From assembly GCF_000255555.1 (NCBI RefSeq), contig NZ_AGRW01000032.1, positions 1 to 40,338 of the forward strand: a stretch of 40,338 nucleotides of DNA, in the 5' to 3' direction. Made by a program: the position numbers and the translations under genes. The first letter of the stretch is position 1. Every line of letters starts with the position of its first letter. Below the pieces are notes generated by a model. It saw nothing but the letters and a program-made list of their open reading frames with translations. It had not been told where the DNA came from and did not search any database. Below are positions 17,674-25,413 of the stretch, one piece after another. The DNA comes from Treponema saccharophilum DSM 2985 (GTDB lineage Bacteria; Spirochaetota; Spirochaetia; Treponematales; Treponemataceae).

Positions 17674-19427
17674 CACAACGCCTCGCTAAGGACAGGCTCA
17701 AGGTGCTTCCACGCGTTTCCCGTCAGCCATTCAAGCTCCGCGCGCGTCTTCCAGTCGAATTTTCCGTCGTTCTTCTCGAAAATATAGCAGACCGCAAAAA
17801 CCCACTGGTATTTTCCGCCGACGCTCGCGCCCCGTTTCGCGCATTCGTCCTCAATCGCGGAAAGGACGTTCCTGTCGCCGTCGAGCAGATGATAGAAGCG
17901 GCTGCCGATGTTCCACCATTTCTCGCCGTTATTGCTGTTGTCGTTCCATTTGTACCGCCTGTCGCTCGAATCGCCCGTATAGTCGAATTTCGACATCTCG
18001 ACGAATTCCTCGAACGACTTCACGCGGGAAAGGCTCATCCGGTACGACTCTTCCTCGCTTCCGTATTCCTTCTCCGGGCGCGGATTTTCCGGAACGGCAT
18101 TCTCGGCAGCATCTTCCTCGGCGGGAACGTCATCGCGCGGGGATTCCTCAACAGTTTTCTTCCGCTGCTGGAGGATTACGGTCGGAGCGACGCCGTCCTT
18201 CCCGATTGAATCGAAAACCTCGCGGACGCGCGGTTGCCGCGAGAACCGGATGTTCTCCAGCTCCTCCTCCGCGTGCGATATGAATTCGCGCAGCATTTCC
18301 ACGCCTTTGTCCATCATCAGCCGCTCGAATTCGCTCGAAAGCCCGGAAAACACGTTCCGCCAGAACCCCGCGCTTCCCGTTTTCGCGCTCTCAAGCTCCA
18401 TTTTGAGGGAATCGAGGTACGAGCTTTCGGAATCGATTTTCGCGGAAAGCTCGTCGTACCGGACGCCGGAATCGTTTCCCGTGCGGAGCTTTTCGATGAC
18501 GCCGGAAATCCTGTCCGTGAACGAGAAGCTTCCCTTGACCGTATCGACGGAAATCGAGGAGAGAACGCATTCGACGACGACGGGAATTTCCTCGATTTTC
18601 GACCACAGGACGTTCTCGAGCAGGAACAAATCGGAATAGCCGACGCGGGAACGCCCGTTCAGGTACGCGCTCGTCCTCAAAAGCTTCACGATTTTCTTCC
18701 ACCGCCTGTCGGAAACATAGACGTCGTTCTCCATCAGCCTGAGCCGGAGCGAAAAGAGGAAATTCGTTATCTCCTTTGGGACGTCGACGAGCTGGCTTCC
18801 GCTTTTCCATCCGTCAAGCTCCTCCGCGCTGATGGGCGCGACGCCGAGCGAAACGTCGGAAAGGGAGCGCTCCGTAACGAGCTTGACGAACGAATCCTTG
18901 CGCGCGACGGGATTCACGATAAGGCGGACAAGGAAACGGTCGTAAAGCGGCTCAAGCCCGGAATCCTCGCCCGGGAATTCGTTTGCCGCGGAAATGAGGA
19001 GCTTCAAAGGAACTTTCATGACGTTCGCGCCGTTCCTGAATGTTTTTTCGTTGCACAGCGTCAGGAGCGTGTTCAGAATCGCGGGTCCCGCCTTCCAAAT
19101 CTCGTCGAGGAACGAAATTTCCGCCTCGGGCATGTACCCCTGTGTGAGCAGCTCGCGCGTCCCGTTCTCAAGCGACTTTATGCTGACAGGCCCGAACAGC
19201 TCGTCAGGCTGCGTATATTGGTTCAGAAGGCAGCTGAAGATTTTTTTTGTGTCGAGCAACGAAGCCGCCCACTTTGCCATAAGCGTTTTCGCGGTTCCCG
19301 GCCGCCCGTAGAGGAAAACGCTCTCCCCGGCCGCAAGCGAAAGCACAATCATGCGACACGCAGCCTCCCTGTCGAGAAGGTAGCTGCCGCTTTCGATAAG
19401 CTCCTTCACCCTTTCCGTCATGTTCAT
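17673..19427 (-). CDS. ravA: RavA-like MoxR-family AAA+ ATPase
   Basis: A 584-residue AAA+ ATPase. Walker A is GRPGTAKT (residues 41-48) and Walker B ISFLDEI (104-110). The flanking stretches QPDELFGPVSI, EIWKAGPAILNTLL and YVSDRRWKKIVKLL closely follow RavA of Escherichia coli as I remember it. The family acts as a chaperone-like hexamer together with ViaA. The C-terminal 150 residues or so, after a proline- and glutamate-rich linker, form a tryptophan-rich domain (RYKWNDNSN, KYQWVFAVC, ELEWLTGNAWKHL) that I do not recognise. Start ATG 19427 has GAGG 11 bases upstream, and the conserved helix starts just after. A -10 element lies about 120 bases upstream. The protein is longer than E. coli RavA (498 residues). 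Confidence 0.9.
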   Translation of the reverse strand: MNMTERVKELIESGSYLLDREAACRMIVLSLAAGESVFLYGRPGTAKTLMAKWAASLLDTKKIFSCLLNQYTQPDELFGPVSIKSLENGTRELLTQGYMPEAEISFLDEIWKAGPAILNTLLTLCNEKTFRNGANVMKVPLKLLISAANEFPGEDSGLEPLYDRFLVRLIVNPVARKDSFVKLVTERSLSDVSLGVAPISAEELDGWKSGSQLVDVPKEITNFLFSLRLRLMENDVYVSDRRWKKIVKLLRTSAYLNGRSRVGYSDLFLLENVLWSKIEEIPVVVECVLSSISVDTVKGSFSFTDRISGVIEKLRTGNDSGVRYDELSAKIDSESSYLDSLKMELESAKTGSAGFWRNVFSGLSSEFERLMMDKGVEMLREFISHAEEELENIRFSRQPRVREVFDSIGKDGVAPTVILQQRKKTVEESPRDDVPAEEDAAENAVPENPRPEKEYGSEEESYRMSLSRVKSFEEFVEMSKFDYTGDSSDRRYKWNDNSNNGEKWWNIGSRFYHLLDGDRNVLSAIEDECAKRGASVGGKYQWVFAVCYIFEKNDGKFDWKTRAELEWLTGNAWKHLEPVLSEAL

Positions 19428-19547
19428 AAAAAACGAAACCTCTTTTCCATCTTTTTCCTGCACCCGACATGCCCGGAAACAGAAAAGCCCGGGCGAGTCC
19501 TATCGGGCAAGTCCGCCCCATTTATGAACAGGTTTGCGAACTGGTCT

Positions 19548-19553
19548 ATTATA
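19548..19553 (-). promoter_or_regulatory. -10 element of the ravA-viaA-LRR operon
   Basis: The minus strand reads GCTATAATAG; TATAAT is the -10. The first transcribed bases contain ACCAGTTC and ACCTGTTC as near direct repeats. The same block, GCTATAATAG followed by CCAG, recurs at the murD promoter. No good -35 is visible. The leader up to the start codon is about 115 bases long. Confidence 0.6.
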
Positions 19554-19611
19554 GCGAAACGCCGGGGGCTTTAGAATTCAAAACGGAAAACTGCGGAATC
19601 GGGCGTGCAAA

Positions 19612-20433
19612 TCAGGCGGCGACTCCCATCATTTTGCGGAGGCGCTCTATTGCCCTGTTGTGGACGACGCGGATTCCTTCGCGGGTGTATCCGAGCGCGT
19701 TGCCAATCGCAGGATAGTTGAGCGGCTCGCCACCGTACAGCCCGTAGGCAAGGGAAATCACCTTCCCCTCGATGCCGCCGAGGGCGCGGATTTTTTTCGT
19801 CAGGATTTCGGCGGAAACGGACATCACGGCGCGCTCGTCAACGCTCATCCCGCGGTTGTCCGCAATCGACTCGGAAAGCGCGCGATTGCCGTCAGACGCG
19901 GGAGCGTCGAGGGAAACGGACTCGCCGGCAACAGACAGGAGCGCCTCCGCCTTGTCCGCGCGCATCCCGATTTTCTTCGCCGCCCTGCTCACGCACTCAT
20001 CTCCCTCGGAAGCAGACGCGACGGCGGCCTGCAGTTTCCTCAACTCCTTGTACTTCCCGCTTTTCACGCTGACGGGGCACGTAATCCGCGCCTCAAGCGC
20101 AATCTGCTGTGAAATCCGTCTTCCGGCATACGAGATGAACCGATGGCATCCGCTTTTCCTGAACGCGCTGATGTTGAAAGAGAAAAACGACTCGAAAAGC
20201 GCCGCGTTGCCCGCCTGAATCAGGTCGGAAAGCTCGGCTGTTCCGCGCGCGTATTTTTTGGCGACGCTGACGACAAAGCGCATGTTCGCGCGGATTATCC
20301 TATCGCGGGCACGAACATCTCCGGCGACGGCCTTCTCAAGAAGCTCCTGCTCCTCATCCAAAGACAGCGCATCGAACGAAGACGATGAAATCTTCTCGAT
20401 GTAAATTGCAAGCGATGATTTTTCATTAGTCAT
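19612..20433 (-). CDS. RNA polymerase sigma-70 family factor
   Basis: A 273-residue sigma factor that directs RNA polymerase to promoters. Region 1.2/2.1 is LSLDEEQELLEKAVAGDVRARDRIIRANMRFVVSVAKKYARG. Region 2.2 is ELSDLIQAGNAALFESFFSF, and regions 2.3-2.4 contain RFISYAGRRISQQIALEAR. Region 4 is the C-terminal helix-turn-helix, ending YTREGIRVVHNRAIERLRKMM. The length and the presence of regions 1.2, 2 and 4 fit a group 2 or 3 factor rather than an ECF factor. Region 2.3-2.4 departs from the housekeeping FSTYA.WWIRQAI pattern (ISYAGRRISQQI), so it may melt or recognise a different -10 sequence. Start ATG 20433 follows GAGGAGG by about 6 bases; the frame runs open to 20487 without such a site. 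Confidence 0.9.
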   Translation of the reverse strand: MTNEKSSLAIYIEKISSSSFDALSLDEEQELLEKAVAGDVRARDRIIRANMRFVVSVAKKYARGTAELSDLIQAGNAALFESFFSFNISAFRKSGCHRFISYAGRRISQQIALEARITCPVSVKSGKYKELRKLQAAVASASEGDECVSRAAKKIGMRADKAEALLSVAGESVSLDAPASDGNRALSESIADNRGMSVDERAVMSVSAEILTKKIRALGGIEGKVISLAYGLYGGEPLNYPAIGNALGYTREGIRVVHNRAIERLRKMMGVAA

Positions 20434-20496
20434 TTTTTCCTCCTCCCGAACGTCAACAAAAGCGAAGTGCGATTGCGCACCATCCAACCTGTTACC

Positions 20497-20523
20497 TTTA
20501 TATTATCTGCTTTCCGTGTTGCA
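20497..20523 (-). promoter_or_regulatory. Promoter of the sigma factor gene
   Basis: On the minus strand TTGCAA, a 16-base spacer and TATAAA lie about 65 bases before the start codon. The -35 coincides with one arm of the palindrome at 20517-20535. The leader contains a small GTGCG/CGCAC hairpin near 20467-20480. Confidence 0.5.
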
Positions 20524-20535
20524 ACGACTGCAACA
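20517..20535. promoter_or_regulatory. 7-5-7 palindromic operator candidate between divergent genes
   Basis: TGTTGCA-ACGAC-TGCAACA is a perfect inverted repeat. It overlaps the -35 of the leftward sigma factor promoter and lies 15 bases before the -35 of the rightward promoter, so one bound regulator could affect both. Confidence 0.6.
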
Positions 20536-20550
20536 AAGCCCGCATTTTTC

Positions 20551-20580
20551 TTGGACGCATCATTCGAGGCATCGTACAAT
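20551..20580 (+). promoter_or_regulatory. Promoter of the small secreted protein gene
   Basis: TTGGAC (20551-20556), an 18-base spacer, then TACAAT (20575-20580). Transcription should start near 20587, leaving a leader of about 13 bases that still contains GAGG. Confidence 0.6.
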
Positions 20581-20599
20581 CGGAAGGAGAGGATTTTTA

Positions 20600-21013
20600 A
20601 TGAAAGGCTTGTCAAAAAACGCGAAGACGGCGCTCGCGCTCGCGCTCATGCTTTCCGCGACGGCTCACATCCACGCGGAAAAAGAAAAAATCGTTTTCAG
20701 GACGGGGATGACCGCGGGAATGACGGTGGAAACCCCGTACAGAGTAATCGATTCGTTCATGCCGCTGTCGTTTATAGGAAACGGCGGAAAATGCCACGTG
20801 ACGTCGATAAGGAAGCTCGACGCGCAGGAAATGTGGTGCATGACGCTGACAGTCGAAAGCGCCGAACAGAAAAGCGCGGAGCCGGTCTCGTTCGATTTCT
20901 ACATAAAACGCGGCTCCACGATTTTCATGAGGCGGCTTCTCATGCCGATGTCGGCGTGCGAGATGCGCGTAACATCTGTCGACTGGAACACCGTCACGTT
21001 CGAAATCGAATAG
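20600..21013 (+). CDS. Small secreted protein of unknown function
   Basis: A 137-residue protein with a signal peptide, MKGLSKNAKTALALALMLSATAHIHA, probably cut before EKEKIVF. The mature 110 residues have alternating hydrophobic residues and look like a beta-sandwich; two cysteines (KCHVTS and EMWCMTL) and a third (SACEMR) are present. I recognise no family. Start ATG 20600 follows GGAGAGGA with 6-7 bases spacing; the open frame extends to 20516 but lacks both a signal and a ribosome site there. It is divergent from the sigma factor gene and ends 5 bases from the convergent gene at 21019. Confidence 0.8.
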   Translation: MKGLSKNAKTALALALMLSATAHIHAEKEKIVFRTGMTAGMTVETPYRVIDSFMPLSFIGNGGKCHVTSIRKLDAQEMWCMTLTVESAEQKSAEPVSFDFYIKRGSTIFMRRLLMPMSACEMRVTSVDWNTVTFEIE

Positions 21014-21018
21014 GAATT

Positions 21019-21633
21019 TCAGGACGCGGATTTTTTCAAGGTGAACGTCTCGCCGTCCGTATCGAATTCGATTTTGCTTGCGGAAAGGATGCCGCCTACA
21101 AACGAGCGCAGCATGACGTAGTAAATTTTCTCGTCACCGCCCGCACGCGCCCACGCTTTTTCGTGCGTGTCGCACACTTTCCGCCACGTTATCGCATCGT
21201 CGCTTTGCGACTCGATTTTCCGCGTGACCTCGCCGGGAAGGCCGTCGAGGACGATTGAGTCGAATGCGGAAAAAGCCTCGCCGACGGAAGCGATTTCTCC
21301 GACCTCAAGGCTTTTCCCCGTATCGAAGCAGAATTTCTCGATTGGATTCATGAATTTCCCGCTCATCTTGAGAAGCTGCGTCACGGCAAAAGCGAACCTC
21401 ATCTCGGCGGTCTGCGTGTAGAGCGAGAGGAACTGCATCTCCGCGCCCGAATCGACGACGGACGAATACGCACCGTCGGGAATCGCGCCGCAGTTCATGT
21501 CGATGAAATCCATAAGCGTCGCGTTGCCGCAATCGACGCCGAAAGACGCGAGCGCGTTCGCGATGCTGTTCAGCAGCTTTATTTTGTCGAAATGGTTCTC
21601 GCCGGAGCTTATTCCGATATCATTTTCTTCCAT
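21019..21633 (-). CDS. Conserved-looking cytoplasmic protein of unknown function
   Basis: A 204-residue soluble protein with no signal peptide or membrane segment. It has an acidic N-terminus (MEENDIGISSGENHFDKIKL), a mostly helical middle (AVTQLLKMSGKFMNPIEKFCF) and a C-terminal beta-like stretch (SKIEFDTDGETFTLKK). I do not recognise the family. The start codon has a clear ribosome site, GAGGGGGAAACAATATG, and codon use matches the neighbours, so it is very likely a real gene. It converges with the small secreted protein gene and is divergent from murE, with a 13-base palindrome between the two start codons. Confidence 0.78.
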   Translation of the reverse strand: MEENDIGISSGENHFDKIKLLNSIANALASFGVDCGNATLMDFIDMNCGAIPDGAYSSVVDSGAEMQFLSLYTQTAEMRFAFAVTQLLKMSGKFMNPIEKFCFDTGKSLEVGEIASVGEAFSAFDSIVLDGLPGEVTRKIESQSDDAITWRKVCDTHEKAWARAGGDEKIYYVMLRSFVGGILSASKIEFDTDGETFTLKKSAS

Positions 21634-21677
21634 ATTGTTTCCCCCTCAGCTACAGTTTTCGGCAAACGGGCAAAAAA

Positions 21678-21690
21678 TTACAGTCTGTAA
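21678..21690. promoter_or_regulatory. Palindrome between murE and the divergent unknown gene
   Basis: TTACAGTCTGTAA is a perfect 6-1-6 inverted repeat. It overlaps the expected -35 of the murE promoter, whose -10 is TAGAAT at 21709-21714, and a TGTAAT hexamer on the other strand. A 6-base-pair hairpin, TCCCGC/GCGGGA (21732-21752), follows in the murE leader. Confidence 0.5.
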
Positions 21691-21777
21691 AGCGCGCCGA
21701 AATATCGCTAGAATCGTTTCCGAGCAAAAAGTCCCGCGCGATTTTTGCGGGAAGAGAAAAAACACGCAGGTGGAAAA

Positions 21778-23433
21778 ATGAAAAAATTTCTTGATGAAAT
21801 CTTGGCTGACAATGAAATCGGAATATGTTCCAGAACGGGCGGCAATCCGGAGATAGTCGATTTGGCGTTCGACTCGCGCAGCGTTTCGGAGGGCACGCTT
21901 TTCTTCGCGCTTCCGGGAACGCACACGACGGGAAACGCGTTCGTCAAAAGCGCGCTCGATGCGGGCGCGAAAGCTGTCGTCTACGAAGGAGAGCTTGACG
22001 AAAACATCCTCGCGAGGAAGGAAATCGCGTTCGTCAAAGTCGGGAGCGCAAGAAAGGCGATGGCACCGATTTCCGCGTCGTTCTACGGAAACCCGTCGCG
22101 GAACATCGCGATAATCGGCGTCACGGGAACGGAGGGAAAATCATCGACCGTGTCGTTCATCTGGCAGCTTCTCAGGCTGTCCGGGCACAAGGCGGGATTC
22201 ATCTCGACGGTGCAGTACTCGCTCGGCGGGGAGGCGCTCGCAAACCCGAACCACACGACGACGCCGGAAGCGACGATAATTCAGAAGCACCTGCGCGGAA
22301 TGGTTGACAACGGATGCGAATTCGCGGTTATCGAAACGTCGAGCCACGGGCTTTCGCCAAAACTCAACAGGACGGGAAACATCGATTTCGACTGCGGCGT
22401 TTTCATGAACGTGACGCTCGAGCATCTCGAATTCCACGGAACGTTCGAGCAGTACCGCGACGACAAGGCGAACCTTTTCAGGAAACTCGACGCATCGAAC
22501 CACGACAAGACGATTCTCGGAAAAAAAGTTTCCGTGCCGTCGTTCGGAATCGTGAACATGGAGGACCCGAGCGCGACGTATTTCATAAAGGCGACGAAAA
22601 AGCCCGTCCTCGGGTTCACGACGGAGGGAAAGGCGGGAAAATCGGCGGCAGAAGGAACGGAGGCAAGCCCTCTTCCGCCCGTTCCCGCCGACATTCCGTT
22701 CCTTCTCGCGCGGAACATCGCGGCGGCACGGTTCGGGCTTGCGTTCGACATGATTGAACCGCACGCGATAGACTCGGCCGCGCGCCCGCTTCCGCCAAAA
22801 GTCATCCGCGTAAAGGCTCCGCTTCCGGGCGCGTTCAACACGTACAACATCATGGCGGCAATGCTCGCCGTCTCTCGTCTCACGGGAACACCGCTCGAGG
22901 AAATCGCTCCGCTCGCGCAGAATCTCGTCCCGGTAAAAGGAAGGATGACCGTAATCGACAAGGGGCAGCCGTTCGAGCTTATCGTCGACTACGCGCACAC
23001 GCCGTCGAGCTTCGAGACGATTTTCCCGCCGGTGAGGAGAAGATGCGCGGGAAAGATGATTTGCGTATTCGGCTCGGGCGGAGAGCGCGACACGGAAAAA
23101 CGCCCGCTTCAGGGACGCGTCGCCGCGAAATTCTGCGACACCGTGATTCTTGCAGACGAGGACCCGCGCGGGGAGGATTCCGTCGCGCTTCTTGAGGACA
23201 TCGCGGCAGGTTCCCGCGACGAAGGAAAACAGGACGGGAAAGACCTTTTCATCATCCCCGACAGGCCGTCCGCAATCAGAAAGGCGTTCTCGCTTGCGAA
23301 AAACGACGACATCGTTCTCCTTCTCGGAAAGGCGCATGAAAATTCGATAATCTACAAGGACCGCACGATGCCATACGACGAAATCGGCGAGGCGGAAAAA
23401 GCGCTCGCGGAAATCGGTTTTTGCGGAAAATAG
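21778..23433 (+). CDS. murE: UDP-MurNAc-tripeptide synthetase
   Basis: A 551-residue cytoplasmic ligase that adds the third, diamino residue to the peptidoglycan precursor UDP-MurNAc-L-Ala-D-Glu. The N-terminal domain has FDSRSVSEGTLFFALPG. The ATP-binding P-loop is VTGTEGKSST (about residues 115-124), followed by HTTTPEAT. The C-terminal domain has DYAHTPSSFE and FGSGGERDTEKRP. The substrate-reading motif is EDPRGED (about 461-467), where meso-diaminopimelate enzymes usually have DNPR. Treponemes are known to use L-ornithine at this position, so ornithine is a likely substrate here. Start ATG 21778 follows AGGTGG by 4 bases; the frame is open to 21745. The next gene follows after 29 bases. 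Confidence 0.95.
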   Translation: MKKFLDEILADNEIGICSRTGGNPEIVDLAFDSRSVSEGTLFFALPGTHTTGNAFVKSALDAGAKAVVYEGELDENILARKEIAFVKVGSARKAMAPISASFYGNPSRNIAIIGVTGTEGKSSTVSFIWQLLRLSGHKAGFISTVQYSLGGEALANPNHTTTPEATIIQKHLRGMVDNGCEFAVIETSSHGLSPKLNRTGNIDFDCGVFMNVTLEHLEFHGTFEQYRDDKANLFRKLDASNHDKTILGKKVSVPSFGIVNMEDPSATYFIKATKKPVLGFTTEGKAGKSAAEGTEASPLPPVPADIPFLLARNIAAARFGLAFDMIEPHAIDSAARPLPPKVIRVKAPLPGAFNTYNIMAAMLAVSRLTGTPLEEIAPLAQNLVPVKGRMTVIDKGQPFELIVDYAHTPSSFETIFPPVRRRCAGKMICVFGSGGERDTEKRPLQGRVAAKFCDTVILADEDPRGEDSVALLEDIAAGSRDEGKQDGKDLFIIPDRPSAIRKAFSLAKNDDIVLLLGKAHENSIIYKDRTMPYDEIGEAEKALAEIGFCGK

Positions 23434-23462
23434 AAAATCGCGCTGTCAATACGGAGGCAAAA

Positions 23463-23762
23463 ATGACAAAAACGGAAATCTACAATTCCGACTACACGGC
23501 TCTCAACCATTCATACATCCAAATCTACGATATGTACACGAAACTACTCGAGGCGGATGACAAGGACGAGGAAGTGATGAACGTCCTGGCGGGAATTCTC
23601 GTGGTCCTCAATCCCACGCTCGACAAAATAAAGTCCGAGATGACCGTGGCGACACGATTCGTCGACGGAAGCGGAAGCAGCGGAAAACCTGCGGCCGCGG
23701 AAACCGTCAAGAAAGAAGTCACCGAAAACGGAGGCGTGATATTCCACCCGAATTTTAATTAG
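23463..23762 (+). CDS. Small acidic protein of unknown function
   Basis: A 99-residue soluble protein. Residues 1-60 are helical and acidic (YTKLLEADDKDEEVMNVLAGILVVL), followed by a short low-complexity linker (GSGSSGKPAAAETV) and a conserved-looking tail, NGGVIFHPNFN. I recognise no family. GGAGG lies 5 bases before ATG 23463, which fixes the start. It lies 29 bases after murE and is probably co-transcribed. Repeat array B begins 10 bases after its stop codon. Confidence 0.75.
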   Translation: MTKTEIYNSDYTALNHSYIQIYDMYTKLLEADDKDEEVMNVLAGILVVLNPTLDKIKSEMTVATRFVDGSGSSGKPAAAETVKKEVTENGGVIFHPNFN

Positions 23763-23771
23763 GCTGGCGCT

Positions 23772-24103
23772 CGCATTGTTTTACGCGCGTTTATCGTTGC
23801 GGGTGGGAGCGAGCGCACGCAGCTCACGCGAAGCGTGAGTGCGCCTTGGTGGGGGGCACGGGCAGTTGTTCTGATTGCGCGCGTTTGGTGGGAGAGAGCG
23901 TACGCGGGGGCGCGCGTTTATCGCTACGGGTGGGAGCGAGCGCACGCAGCTCACGCGAAGCGTGAGTGCGCCTTGGTGGATATACGGGCGGTTGTTCTGG
24001 CTGCGCGCGTTTGGCTGGAGCGGGTGCACGCGGCTTCCGCTATGCGGGGAGTACGCCTTGGCGGGGGCACGGGCGTTTGTTCTGATTGCGCGCGTTTGGC
24101 GGA
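23772..24103 (+). repeat. Palindromic repeat array B
   Basis: Three irregular copies fill the 360-base gap between the 99-residue protein gene and dinB; no gene is seen. The array opens with CGCATTGTTTTACG (23772-23785), the same 14-mer as in array D. Then come GCGTTTATCGTTGC, GGGAGCG and the hairpin CTCACGC-GAA-GCGTGAG (23823-23839), then GCGCCTTGGTGG and TTGTTCTGATTGCGCGCG. Copy 2 repeats the hairpin exactly at 23950. Copy 3 (24034) keeps the flanks but has a different stem, TTCCGC-TAT-GCGGGG. Spacing between hairpins is 127 then 84 bases. The end of the last copy abuts the dinB promoter. Confidence 0.88.
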
Positions 24104-24110
24104 GGTGGTG

Positions 24111-24116
24111 TAGAAT
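24111..24116 (+). promoter_or_regulatory. -10 element of dinB (leaderless arrangement)
   Basis: TGTAGAAT: an extended -10 with TAGAAT ending 6 bases before ATG, so transcription should start at or next to the start codon. A possible -35, TTGCGC, lies 19 bases upstream inside the last repeat of array B. Confidence 0.6.
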
Positions 24117-24122
24117 CGGGGA

Positions 24123-25292
24123 ATGGGAAACGTTTTTCTTCATGCGGATATCGACGCGTTTTTTGCGTCGGTGGAACAGCTGGACAATCCGGAGCTGAGA
24201 GGGAGGCCGGTCATTATCGGCAGGAACGACAAACGGTCGGTCGTCTCGACGGCTTCGTATGAGGCGCGGAAATTCGGGGTGCATTCGGCGATGCCTGTCG
24301 TCACGGCAAAAAAACTGTGCCCCGACGGGATTTTCCTTCCGGTACGGATGGCGCGGTACGAGGAAAAATCGCGCGAGGTGATGGCGCTCTTCGGGAACTA
24401 CTCCCCGGACGTGCAGCAGCTTTCGATTGACGAGGCGTTCATCGATTTGACGGGAACGGAGCGGCTGTTCGGGAAACCGGAGGCGACCGCGAAACGGCTC
24501 AAGGCGGAAATACTCGAAAAAACGGGGCTGACCGTCTCGGTGGGGCTTGCCTCGACAAAATACGTCGCGAAAATCGCATCGGGTCTTTCAAAACCGGACG
24601 GATTTTTCTGCGTTCCCGACGGAAAGGAAGAGGAATTCATGCTCTCGCTTCCGCTTGAGAAAGTCTGGGGAATAGGCGAGAAAACGCGCGAGAAGCTCCT
24701 TTCGCGGTATCTCCGCACGGTACAATCAATCCACGACCTTCCGCTTAAGACATTGCAGTCGATTCTCGGGGAATCTTCCGGAACGTTCGTCTACAACGCG
24801 GTGCGCGGGCGCGAATACGAGCAGTTCAACCGCAAGACAAAATCGCGCTCAATCGGCTCCGAGACGACTTTTGAGTACGACCTCACGAGCATTCCGGAAA
24901 TCGAGCGGGAAATTCGGGCACTCTGCCGGACGGTGATGCTGCGAGCGCGGGAGGAGAACCTTCTGAGCAACACGGTCTGCGTCAAAATTCGCTTCGGCGA
25001 TTTTTCGACGATAACGGCGCGCGAGACTTTTTCGAGCGAAATCGCGTCGATTCAGGATTTGTCGGAAAAATCAACCGCGCTTTTCAGGTCGAAATTCCAC
25101 GCGCGAAAGGGAATCCGCCTTCTCGGAGTCTCGCTTCAGAACGCATACGACGAGTCGAAGCGCGACATCTCCCTCTTCGACACGGAACAGTCATTCGCGG
25201 AAAGCAAAATCGAAAAGGCGATCGCCGCGCTTGAGAAGAAATTCCCCAACGCGAGACTCGGAACTGCCGGCGATATGTTCCCCACGAATTAG
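24123..25292 (+). CDS. dinB: DNA polymerase IV (Y family)
   Basis: A 389-residue translesion DNA polymerase. The palm has HADIDAFFASVEQ with catalytic Asp9 and the aromatic steric gate next to it, and SIDEAFIDLTGTERLFG with the second acidic pair. YEARKFGVHSAMP and GLASTKYVAKIASGLSKPDG are family hallmarks. The helix-hairpin-helix region (VWGIGEKTREKL) and the little-finger domain follow, with normal overall length. A possible clamp-binding tail, ISLFD, sits near the C-terminus. The start codon has no separate Shine-Dalgarno; a -10 element ends 6 bases before ATG. No SOS box is recognised. It is monocistronic. Confidence 0.95.
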   Translation: MGNVFLHADIDAFFASVEQLDNPELRGRPVIIGRNDKRSVVSTASYEARKFGVHSAMPVVTAKKLCPDGIFLPVRMARYEEKSREVMALFGNYSPDVQQLSIDEAFIDLTGTERLFGKPEATAKRLKAEILEKTGLTVSVGLASTKYVAKIASGLSKPDGFFCVPDGKEEEFMLSLPLEKVWGIGEKTREKLLSRYLRTVQSIHDLPLKTLQSILGESSGTFVYNAVRGREYEQFNRKTKSRSIGSETTFEYDLTSIPEIEREIRALCRTVMLRAREENLLSNTVCVKIRFGDFSTITARETFSSEIASIQDLSEKSTALFRSKFHARKGIRLLGVSLQNAYDESKRDISLFDTEQSFAESKIEKAIAALEKKFPNARLGTAGDMFPTN

Positions 25293-25308
25293 CAAAACTG
25301 CAATTCCC

Positions 25309-25338
25309 TTGAGAAAATCTTAATCGGAACGATATAAT
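25309..25338 (+). promoter_or_regulatory. Promoter of the CHB-domain lipoprotein gene
   Basis: TTGAGA (25309-25314), an 18-base spacer and a consensus TATAAT (25333-25338), giving a leader of about 70 bases before ATG 25414. It is one of the best housekeeping promoters in the window. Confidence 0.8.
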
Positions 25339-25413
25339 CAGACATGCCTTGAACACAGTTCCGGGAAACCGGCAAGCGTGTCCTGCAGGCAAAACCATTT
25401 CAGGAGGATTTTC

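Noticed and set aside
23772-24103. Integron attC sites
   Set aside because: Copies are tandem without gene cassettes between them, and I see no paired RYYYAAC/GTTRRRY core sites.
24070-24122. SOS (LexA) box before dinB
   Set aside because: No GAAC-N4-GTTC or CTG-N10-CAG pattern with adequate match is seen near the promoter.
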